Source of the DNA: an uncultured Collinsella sp.
GTDB taxonomy: Bacteria; Actinomycetota; Coriobacteriia; Coriobacteriales; Coriobacteriaceae
DNA: 5,239 nt
Direction: 5' to 3'
Assembly (NCBI GenBank): GCA_958418185.1
Contig: CATZEP010000105.1
Location: forward strand, 1 to 5,239
Below are positions 1 through 5,054 of this stretch, piece after piece. Every line of letters starts with the position of its first letter. The stretch's first letter is position 1. The notes under the pieces are model-generated. The model was given only the letters and a program-made list of their open reading frames with translations, was not told the DNA's origin and ran no database searches. The position numbers and the translations under genes are program-made.

Positions 1-5
1 AACAG

Positions 6-36
6 AAAAACGCCCGCAGGATTTTCTCCTGCGGGC
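6..36 (-). terminator. Intrinsic terminator of the DUF6061-like gene
   Basis: A perfect 10-bp GC-rich stem (arms 12-21 and 27-36, GCCCGCAGGA pairing with TCCTGCGGGC) closes a 5-nt loop. Read on the minus strand it is followed after one G by a run of five T (positions 10-6). It begins 10 bp past the stop codon of the minus-strand gene at 46-294, so it is well placed to end that transcript. On the plus strand no T-run follows, so it should act in one direction. Confidence 0.85.
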
Positions 37-45
37 AGCGTGTTG

Positions 46-294
46 TCAGCTATCCAAAGGCTTGTATTCTGTTACAGTTTTCAGATAGGTTTCGGGATCG
101 CCATTCAATATCAAGTCAGCATATGCTATCGGGTCATTGTAGATCAAATAATCCAACTCTGACCGCTGATACATATTGTCTGCAATCTCGTTCTCAACAG
201 CGATAGTGTCAATCGCAATCATTCTGCCGTCCCTGAATTTCAGTTCCACACAGCAATTATCCATAGTGTAAGCACAAGATATTAAGGTTTTCAT
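46..294 (-). CDS. Small DUF6061-like protein of a mobile element
   Basis: This gene codes for an 82-residue soluble protein of unknown function. From memory it matches the DUF6061 group of small proteins found in Firmicutes mobile elements; I cannot run the search. Visible features are an N-terminal strand-rich part (residues 1-35, with a Cys pair at 14-15 and the segment MIAIDTIAVENE) and a C-terminal part rich in Tyr, Asp and Leu (MYQRSELDYLIYNDP, then a DPETYLKTV tail). There is no signal peptide, membrane segment or DNA-binding motif. The ATG start at 294 is supported by a strong GGAGG seven bases upstream (minus strand). It stops at TGA and is followed by an intrinsic terminator. It is the only gene of the element in view. 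The reading frame is solid; the family name is less certain. Confidence 0.8.
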   Translation of the reverse strand: MKTLISCAYTMDNCCVELKFRDGRMIAIDTIAVENEIADNMYQRSELDYLIYNDPIAYADLILNGDPETYLKTVTEYKPLDS

Positions 295-327
295 GGTATG
301 TCCTCCATAATTCGAAATATAAAGCGA

Positions 328-367
328 AAATCCCGTCTGACTTCCTGTTAGAAATCAGACGGGATTT
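328..367 (-). promoter_or_regulatory. Strong leader stem-loop upstream of the DUF6061-like gene
   Basis: The arms at 328-340 and 355-367 form a perfect 13-bp stem (AAATCCCGTCTGA with its complement). The pairing can continue inward by three more pairs (TTC/GAA) after one mismatch, leaving a 6-nt loop. On the minus strand the right arm runs into a T-rich stretch (ATTTTCGCTTT), so it could end a transcript arriving from the right or act as an attenuator; the broken T-run makes termination uncertain. It lies 33 bp upstream of the start codon at 294. The loop contains CTAACAG (minus strand), complementary to a 7-nt segment 44 bp further upstream. Confidence 0.6.
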
Positions 368-393
368 GTCCGTATGCACCCCGGAAACCGTCA

Positions 394-496
394 GCTAACA
401 GTTGATAAGTAAATTAGTTCCTTATCACTGTTAAGCCAAGGCTTAACCTGGTTTGGTGTTACGATGAAACCGCAGGTAAAAGCTATCGAGTAACAC
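394..496. repeat. Cluster of three interleaved inverted repeats at the element end
   Basis: Three palindromic units lie side by side. Unit 1 pairs 394-409 with 421-437: GCTAACAGTTGATAAG against the complement GCTTAACAGTGATAAG, about 15 paired bases with one-base bulges. Unit 2 pairs 430-437 with 440-447 (GTTAAGCC/GGCTTAAC, perfect, 2-nt centre). Unit 3 pairs 456-465 with 485-496 (GTGTTACGAT against the complement GTGTTACTCGAT, one 2-nt bulge). Units 1 and 2 share an arm, so they cannot form together in one strand. Such clusters occur at recombinase binding sites, transfer origins and switchable leaders; the sequence alone does not tell which. Confidence 0.55.
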
Positions 497-581
497 TCTT
501 GAAAGGTTTTGAGCTTAAGGGCTTTCTAAGGTTTGTGACGTGGATGTGGCGCGGACGTGCGGAGCGTGTGAATGCTCGCTG

Positions 582-1568
582 TTAGCGCTGCGGCTCTGCG
601 GCGCGCACCTGCTCGATGACCTTTTCCATCGTGGTGTCGATGCGGTCTTTTTTGAGCTCGCATTCCCAGATGGTTATGGGCGTCCAGCCCATTTGAGTGA
701 GCGCTGCCACGGCGGCGCGATCGCGTTCGACGTTGCGACGGAACTTTGCCTCCCAAAACTCAACGTTGCGCTTGGGCTGGCTCGGATTGCACTTGGGGCA
801 GCGGTGCCAAAAGCAGCCGTTGACGAAGATGGCGATCTTGCGTCCGGGAAAGGCGATATCGGGCTTGCCGGGTACCTTCCATTCCAAACGATAGCCCGTA
901 AGGCCCGCGGCGCGCAGGCGCTGGCGAACGAGCAGCTCGGGTTTGGTGTTCGCACGCTTGTTGCCCTTCATGGACTTTTTTATAGCGGCGCGACGGCGCA
1001 CGAGTTCACGCTCGTCGGCGGAAAGGTCCGAGGTGTCGATGCCGTCGAGCAGGCCGGGCTTGGGGCGCTTTTTGCTGCGGCGCTTGGCTTTGCGCTTGGG
1101 TTTGGTAACGGGCTCGTCGGCTGTGGTGGACTCGGTGTCGTTGGCGGCGTTAGCCTCAAGCCGATCTTCCTTCAGCTCAATCAGGGCATCGATAAGCCCC
1201 TTGTCGGCGGGCATCCATTCCACCGTGGCAAGTGAGGTGCGTGGAATCCAGCGGATATCGAGCTGGCGGTCGTGCTTCTGGGGCTCATCGGATTCATCGG
1301 CGAGCGAGCAGTAGTAGCACTCCATGGAGAGATGAAAATCGGGGTAGTCATGCTCAACGGTATAGAAATCGCGCAGGTTGGTGACTTTTACCTGCAGCTC
1401 TTCCATGAGTTCGCGGCGTACGGCGTCCTCGGGCGTCTCGCCGCGCATGAGCTTGCCGCCCGGGAATTCCCAAAGTCCTTGCATGTCGCCGTAGCCGCGC
1501 TGCACGGCAAGCAGCTCATCGGATCCTTCTTTGCGAATGATCCCAGCGGCAACATGAACAGTCTTCAA
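582..1568 (-). CDS. Fusion protein: NUDIX (MutT/NudG-like) hydrolase - Vsr mismatch endonuclease
   Basis: This 328-residue protein joins two genome-maintenance enzymes. Residues 1-135 are a NUDIX domain of the MutT/NudG type: LWEFPGGK at 32-39 leads into a NUDIX box starting at G38, with E44, R52-E53 and E56-E57; the usual closing Gly is Q59. Such enzymes hydrolyse oxidised or modified nucleoside triphosphates. Residues about 139-171 are a charged linker ending in a Lys/Arg-rich run. Residues about 183-322 are a complete Vsr domain: NTKPE (E211), PGKPD (catalytic D237, matching E. coli D51), GCFWH at 251-255 (H255 matching H69), FW at 271-272, NVERD at 279-283 and IWEC at 300-303. C252, C257, C260 and C303 probably bind zinc. 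Vsr nicks next to T in T:G mismatches left by 5-methylcytosine deamination. The TTG start at 1568 has AGAGGA six bases upstream. The frame stays open to 2081, but that part is antisense to the ATPase gene and carries neither family. No cytosine methyltransferase is near. Both domain calls are firm; their joint substrate is unknown. Confidence 0.88.
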   Translation of the reverse strand: MKTVHVAAGIIRKEGSDELLAVQRGYGDMQGLWEFPGGKLMRGETPEDAVRRELMEELQVKVTNLRDFYTVEHDYPDFHLSMECYYCSLADESDEPQKHDRQLDIRWIPRTSLATVEWMPADKGLIDALIELKEDRLEANAANDTESTTADEPVTKPKRKAKRRSKKRPKPGLLDGIDTSDLSADERELVRRRAAIKKSMKGNKRANTKPELLVRQRLRAAGLTGYRLEWKVPGKPDIAFPGRKIAIFVNGCFWHRCPKCNPSQPKRNVEFWEAKFRRNVERDRAAVAALTQMGWTPITIWECELKKDRIDTTMEKVIEQVRAAEPQR

Positions 1569-1616
1569 CAGGAGTCCTCTCTCAATATCATCACGTGGCA
1601 GGCTAGCTACCCCTAC

Positions 1617-1643
1617 CTTACACAACGGTAAGGCAAGCGTAAG
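1617..1643. promoter_or_regulatory. Three CTTAC/GTAAG half-sites at 11-bp spacing (possible operator)
   Basis: CTTAC at 1617-1621, GTAAG at 1628-1632 and GTAAG at 1639-1643 start exactly 11 bp apart. The first two form an inverted pair (CCTTAC/GTAAGG with a 6-nt centre) and the last two a direct repeat. Half-sites one helical turn apart would put three protein contacts on the same DNA face, as response regulators of the OmpR class use. The site sits in the 148-bp gap between the divergent NUDIX-Vsr and ATPase genes, 74 bp before the ATPase start. I see no convincing -35/-10 pair, so its relation to either promoter is unknown. Confidence 0.4.
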
Positions 1644-1668
1644 CCATATCGATGGTAGCTGACTCGTC

Positions 1669-1706
1669 TTCTTGCGACTATAGATGCCGTAGACTAATCG
1701 CAAGAA
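1669..1706 (+). promoter_or_regulatory. Stem-loop reaching into the ATPase ribosome binding site
   Basis: TTCTTGCGA (1669-1677) and TCGCAAGAA (1698-1706) form a perfect 9-bp stem around a 20-nt loop. The right arm overlaps the upstream part of the Shine-Dalgarno stretch AAGAAAGGA (1702-1710) for the ATG at 1717. In a transcript starting upstream of 1669 this stem could limit ribosome access. Alternatively the inverted repeat is a protein binding site. The pairing is seen directly; the role is inferred. Confidence 0.4.
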
Positions 1707-1716
1707 AGGACTCGGT

Positions 1717-2502
1717 ATGCAAACCACGCACATGGCGACCCCGGTACTGGAGGTCGCGCATCTCGAAAAGGTATATGGAGCGCTGGGCAACGTGACCCGC
1801 GCGCTCAACGACGTCAGCTTTACGGTCAACCGCGGCGAATTTGTTGGTATCATGGGCGCTTCGGGCTCGGGCAAGTCGACGTTGCTCAACTGCGTGTCGA
1901 CCATTGATAGCGCCACGAGCGGCACGATCCGCATCAACGGCCAGGACGTGACGCGCATGAAGCAGGCTAAGCTTTCGCAGTTCCGCCGCGAAGAGCTCGG
2001 CTTTATCTTCCAGGACTCCAACCTGCTCGATACGCTCACGGCACGCGAGAACATCGCCCTGCCGCTCACCATTGCCCGCACAAACTCGGCAGAGATCTCG
2101 ACCCGCGTGCAGGATGTGGCCGCGCGTCTGTCTATCAGTCAGGTGCTCGACAAGTATCCCTACCAGATGTCCGGCGGTCAGCAGCAGCGCGTTGCCGCGG
2201 CCCGCGCGCTCGTCACCGACCCCACCATGATCATGGCCGACGAGCCCACCGGCGCCCTCGATTCCAAGAGTGCCCGCCTGCTGCTCGAGAGCCTGGAGGC
2301 CCTCAATCGCCGCCTGCGCGCCACGGTGCTCATGGTCACGCACGACAGCTTTGCCGCCAGCTACACGAGCCGTGTGCTGTTTATTCGCGACGGCAAGATC
2401 TTCACCGAGCTGCGCCGCGGCGACACCGACCGCCGAGAGTTCTTCGACCGCATTATGGAGGTCGTTGCCATGATGGGCGGTGAGGGCTCCGATGCTCTGT
2501 AA
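1717..2502 (+). CDS. BceA-like ABC transporter ATP-binding protein
   Basis: This 261-residue cytoplasmic ATPase would power the permease encoded directly downstream. All nucleotide-binding motifs are intact: Walker A GASGSGKST at 47-55, Q-loop Q99 in FIFQDSNLLD, signature SGGQQ at 152-156, Walker B MIMADE at 171-176, D-loop region GALDS at 179-183, and the switch His in VTHD at 207-210. The segments TLLNCVSTID and FQDSNLLDTLTARENIALPL are typical of the MacB/LolD-like branch and in particular of BceA-type peptide-antibiotic exporters. The ATG at 1717 has AGAAAGGA six bases upstream; a second in-frame ATG at 1732 is a possible alternative because the conserved domain starts only at about residue 10. 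Its last 11 bases overlap the permease gene, which implies translational coupling. Transport direction and substrate cannot be read from the ATPase. Confidence 0.92.
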   Translation: MQTTHMATPVLEVAHLEKVYGALGNVTRALNDVSFTVNRGEFVGIMGASGSGKSTLLNCVSTIDSATSGTIRINGQDVTRMKQAKLSQFRREELGFIFQDSNLLDTLTARENIALPLTIARTNSAEISTRVQDVAARLSISQVLDKYPYQMSGGQQQRVAAARALVTDPTMIMADEPTGALDSKSARLLLESLEALNRRLRATVLMVTHDSFAASYTSRVLFIRDGKIFTELRRGDTDRREFFDRIMEVVAMMGGEGSDAL

Positions 2503-4693
2503 ACTCGCTTGGGGCAACGTCCGCCGCGCCGGCCGCGACTACCTCGTCTACTTGCTGACGCTCACCCTGGGCGTCACGGTCTTCTATGCCTTTAACACCA
2601 TCTCGATGCAGGTCGACATCGCCGGAATCGATGAAGAGGGCTTGGCACAGGTTATGGGCAGCATGCTCGGCGACCTGACGTACTTTTTGGCCGGTGTCAT
2701 GGCCTTTTTGATGGTGTACGCCAATAACTTCATCATGAAACGCCGCAAAAAGGAGTTTGGCCTGTACCAGGTGCTCGGCATGGGGCGCGGGCGCGTCGCC
2801 ACGATCATGGCGCTCGAGACGGTGATCGTCTCGGTGGTGGCCTTTGTCGCCGGCATTGTGCTGGGTGTGGGACTCTCCCAGCTCATGACGTTCTTTACGG
2901 CCTCGCTCTTTAAGACACAGATCGCCAATTTCCACTTCTTTTTCTCGATGCATGCGTTCAATCTGACCCTTGCCTGCATGCTCGTAATGTTTGTGCTCAC
3001 GCTACTGCTGAACCTCCGCGCCGTGCGTCGTACCAAACTCATCGAGCTTATGGGTGCCGAGCGTCGCAACGAGAGCATCAAGACGCGCAACCCCTGGATT
3101 GCGATTGCCATCTTTGCCGTGGGCGTGGTGCTTGTGGGCGTGGCCTATTACCGTCTGCTACGTGATGGGTTCCCGCTAACCGCGACGGATAGCAAGCTGC
3201 AAGAGGCCATGAACCAGTTTGGCATTACGACCGCTATGGTTACCGTGGGCACCTTTGCCCTGTTCTGGGGACTCTCGGGCATGCTCATCAAGCTGCTGCA
3301 GAGCCTGCGCGGCGTGTATTGGCGCGGCCTCAACATGTTTACCGTGCGCCAGCTTGCGGCCAAGGTCAACACGGTGTGCTTTTCGATGGGCGTCATCGCG
3401 ATGCTCCTGTTTTTGGCCATCACCTCGGTGACGTGCGGTATGTCGATTGCCAATGTGATGAACGAAAACCTGGAGCGCTATAACCCTGTTGACGTGTCAC
3501 AGACGTATGTCTATTACACGCCCGATACGCTCGACTACTACAAAGAGTACATCAATCCGTCTGAAGCCGATCGCATGGTGCTGGCCGATAGTACGGTCGA
3601 TTTGTACCCCGCATGGCACGGCAAGGGCAAGTCGGCGGACAACAACGACGAGACCGGCAAGAAGGTCAATATCGCCGATGTTGCCGGTGAGCATGTGCAG
3701 ATCGATTCGTATCTGAGTTACCCGGTTGGCGGCTCGAATCCTTCGGTGACCCCAAGTGAGATGTGCAAGATCATGGGCGAAAAGCTTCCCAAGGCGTTCG
3801 GGGGTAGCAATGCCGATGCGATGGGTCTGTTTGTGACGCCGGCGAGCCAGTACAACAAACTGCGCCAGATGATGGGCGAGGAGCCGGTGCACATCGGTCA
3901 CGACCAGTATCTGCTCACGTGTGATATGGGCGGCGAGCTGGTCGACCTGTACACCAAATACATGGCCGGCGGCCATACCCTCACCTTGGGCGGGCATACA
4001 CTCAAGCCCGCAGCCGATAAGTCGGACGAAGATACGGCGGCCATCGCCAACTCGGCGATGGGCAGTAATCCGGGTACCGTCGTCGTTGCCGACGAGCTGT
4101 TGTCCCAACTTAATCTGCAGCCGTATTCCAGTAGCCTGCTCGTTAACTACAAACAGGGGATGGATACGACCGAGGCAGACGAGAGTATTAAATACACTGT
4201 GCTCGACAATCTGCTCGTTGACGGCAAGGAGCCGGGGTCGTGGGGAACCTTCATCACACGCTCCGAGATGTACGCGCAAGCAGCGCAAATGAACGGTCTT
4301 ATTAGCTACCTAGCCATCTACATCGGCTTTGTATTGGTCGTTGCATGCGCGGCGATTCTGTCGATTCAGCAACTCTCCAACGTGGCCGACGGTAGCCGCA
4401 GCTATCGTGTGCTGGCACAGATTGGCTGCGACGACCGCCAGATTCGCCATTCGGTGATGGCACAGCAGGCGGTATTCTTCCTGTTCCCGCTGGCAGTGGG
4501 CCTGGCGCACTCCTTTGTGGCACTTAAGGTGATCATCGAGCTGGTGAGTATTTTCGGAAATATGAGCATCGGCGGCACCGTTGGCCTCACCTGTGCAATC
4601 TTCCTGGCAGCATACGGTGGCTACTTCCTGGTGACCTACCTCATGAGCACCGGCATGGTGCGAGCCGCCATAGCCACCCGCTACAGCGAGTAA
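2492..4693 (+). CDS. BceB-like ABC transporter permease (FtsX family, large external domain)
   Basis: This 733-residue inner-membrane protein has the BceB layout. TM1 is at about 17-37, TM2 62-82 followed by the KRRKKEFGLYQVLGM motif, TM3 104-128, TM4 156-174, TM5 201-220, TM6 245-266 and TM7 294-318. An external region of about 280 residues (321-600) follows, then TM8 603-626, TM9 657-683 and TM10 695-720. Two FtsX-type modules (about 61-180 and 603-725) flank the middle. BceB-family permeases work with a BceA ATPase to free lipid-II-cycle targets from peptide antibiotics, and many also pass a signal to a partner histidine kinase through the external domain. The external domain here is larger than the roughly 200 residues usual for BceB. 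I chose ATG 2492 over the in-frame GTG at 2480 because GAGGG lies five bases before it and relatives start close to the KLAWGN segment. An intrinsic terminator follows at 4731. No partner kinase or regulator gene lies in the window. Confidence 0.9.
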   Translation: MLCKLAWGNVRRAGRDYLVYLLTLTLGVTVFYAFNTISMQVDIAGIDEEGLAQVMGSMLGDLTYFLAGVMAFLMVYANNFIMKRRKKEFGLYQVLGMGRGRVATIMALETVIVSVVAFVAGIVLGVGLSQLMTFFTASLFKTQIANFHFFFSMHAFNLTLACMLVMFVLTLLLNLRAVRRTKLIELMGAERRNESIKTRNPWIAIAIFAVGVVLVGVAYYRLLRDGFPLTATDSKLQEAMNQFGITTAMVTVGTFALFWGLSGMLIKLLQSLRGVYWRGLNMFTVRQLAAKVNTVCFSMGVIAMLLFLAITSVTCGMSIANVMNENLERYNPVDVSQTYVYYTPDTLDYYKEYINPSEADRMVLADSTVDLYPAWHGKGKSADNNDETGKKVNIADVAGEHVQIDSYLSYPVGGSNPSVTPSEMCKIMGEKLPKAFGGSNADAMGLFVTPASQYNKLRQMMGEEPVHIGHDQYLLTCDMGGELVDLYTKYMAGGHTLTLGGHTLKPAADKSDEDTAAIANSAMGSNPGTVVVADELLSQLNLQPYSSSLLVNYKQGMDTTEADESIKYTVLDNLLVDGKEPGSWGTFITRSEMYAQAAQMNGLISYLAIYIGFVLVVACAAILSIQQLSNVADGSRSYRVLAQIGCDDRQIRHSVMAQQAVFFLFPLAVGLAHSFVALKVIIELVSIFGNMSIGGTVGLTCAIFLAAYGGYFLVTYLMSTGMVRAAIATRYSE

Positions 4694-4694
4694 C
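4662..4694 (+). repeat. Direct repeat copy 1: last codons of the permease gene
   Basis: These 33 bases, coding for the C-terminal residues AAIATRYSE and the stop, recur at 5117-5149 with one difference (C4687 versus T5142). The starts lie 455 bp apart. Bases outside the 33 do not match on either side. This copy is the functional one, within the intact permease gene. Confidence 0.85.
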
Positions 4695-4730
4695 AAGCGG
4701 GCAAAATCGTCACAAAATCAGAGGCGTATG

Positions 4731-4771
4731 ACCGCCGCGAAGGGACCAGGGGCCCTTTCGCGGCGGTTTTT
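4731..4771 (+). terminator. Intrinsic terminator of the ABC transporter operon
   Basis: ACCGCCGCGAAGGG (4731-4744) pairs with 4753-4767 through 14 bp with one bulged T. The loop is 8 nt and a run of five T ends at 4771. It starts 37 bp after the permease stop codon and no gene intervenes. On the minus strand there is no T-run, so it should act only on plus-strand transcripts. Confidence 0.88.
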
Positions 4772-4795
4772 GCCTATCTGGGGGTGTCTCAGATG

Positions 4796-4916
4796 CAAGT
4801 GAGTAGACTTTTCTGAACCTGCCGAGCACATCGCGACAAATACTCAATAAAACCGCAGGTCAGAGCCATGTCGTTTTGGGGTGTGCTTGGTCTCCTGCAA
4901 AAAGCCTACTCACTTG
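4796..4916. repeat. 121-bp MITE-like inverted-repeat unit (or structured RNA)
   Basis: The ends at 4796-4812 and 4900-4916 are inverted copies over 17 bases with one mismatch; the outer 11 (CAAGTGAGTAG) match perfectly. Inside, CCGAGCACA (4822-4830) can pair with TGTGCTTGG (4882-4890) with one G-T pair, and CGACA (4834-4838) with TGTCG (4869-4873), so the whole unit folds as one long interrupted hairpin. A competing stem pairs 4813-4822 with 4855-4863. No coding potential is credible and no clear target-site duplication flanks it. Five T (4918-4922) follow the right arm, so a plus-strand RNA could end there. A non-autonomous transposable repeat is my first reading, a structured non-coding RNA the second. 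Confidence 0.55.
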
Positions 4917-4932
4917 GTTTTTCTGCTAGAAG

Positions 4933-4967
4933 ACCGCCACGAGGGAAGGCAACTCCCTTACGGCGGT
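4933..4967 (+). other. Imperfect hairpin resembling a decayed terminator
   Basis: ACCGCC (4933-4938) pairs with GGCGGT (4962-4967) and AGGGA (4942-4946) with TCCCT (4954-4958), separated by a 3-by-3 internal loop and closed by a 7-nt loop. The base of the stem is the same ACCGCC/GGCGGT as in the operon terminator at 4731. It is followed by only three T in total before GG, so termination would be weak. No gene ends just upstream of it. Confidence 0.4.
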
Positions 4968-4985
4968 TTGGACGTTTGCCCAGAT

Positions 4986-5023
4986 AAAACCTGCCAAAAT
5001 AAACCTGTTCCTTTTTGGCAGGT
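4986..5023 (-). terminator. Possible minus-strand terminator
   Basis: ACCTGCCAAAA (4989-4999) pairs perfectly over 11 bp with 5013-5023 around a 13-nt loop. Read on the minus strand the stem ends in GGCAGGT and continues TTTATC, giving four T in a row. It would therefore suit a minus-strand gene lying beyond the right edge of the window. On the plus strand no T-run follows. No such gene is visible, so the function is unproven. Confidence 0.4.
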
Positions 5024-5054
5024 GGTTTCAACTGAACGGCGGGTGGTGCGGCTT

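Larger units (their letters stand above)
1..537. mobile_element. Right-hand end of a lower-GC integrated element (partial)
   Basis: This stretch is visibly AT-richer than everything to its right, and the change to GC-rich DNA is fairly abrupt at about 530-545. Its only gene codes for a small protein of a type that I associate with conjugative or mobilizable elements of gut Firmicutes. A dense set of inverted repeats at 394-496 lies between that gene and the compositional border, as is common at the recombinase-acting ends of such elements. No integrase, relaxase or direct-repeat attachment site is visible, because the window starts inside the element. The border coordinate is approximate. An ordinary low-GC genomic island remains possible. 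Confidence 0.5.

Noticed and set aside
540..1235. Long plus-strand open frame (231 codons) opposite the NUDIX-Vsr gene
   Set aside because: It is antisense to a gene with two clear enzyme domains and its translation shows no family; long antisense frames are expected in high-GC coding DNA.
1677..1703. Possible minus-strand promoter (TTGCGA and TATAGT) for the NUDIX-Vsr gene
   Set aside because: The spacer is only 15 bp and the -35 match is poor; it also coincides with the 9-bp inverted repeat, which explains the sequence equally well.
1569..2081. Upstream extension of the NUDIX-Vsr frame to an ATG at 2081
   Set aside because: The extension is antisense to the ATPase gene, crosses the intergenic region and adds sequence unlike either family; TTG at 1568 has a good ribosome binding site directly before the NUDIX domain.
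1678..2517. Minus-strand 279-codon open frame over the ATPase gene
   Set aside because: It mirrors the intact ABC ATPase in another frame and has no recognisable domain.
3497..4288. Minus-strand 263-codon open frame over the permease external domain
   Set aside because: It is a shadow of the permease coding sequence with no start signal or family resemblance.
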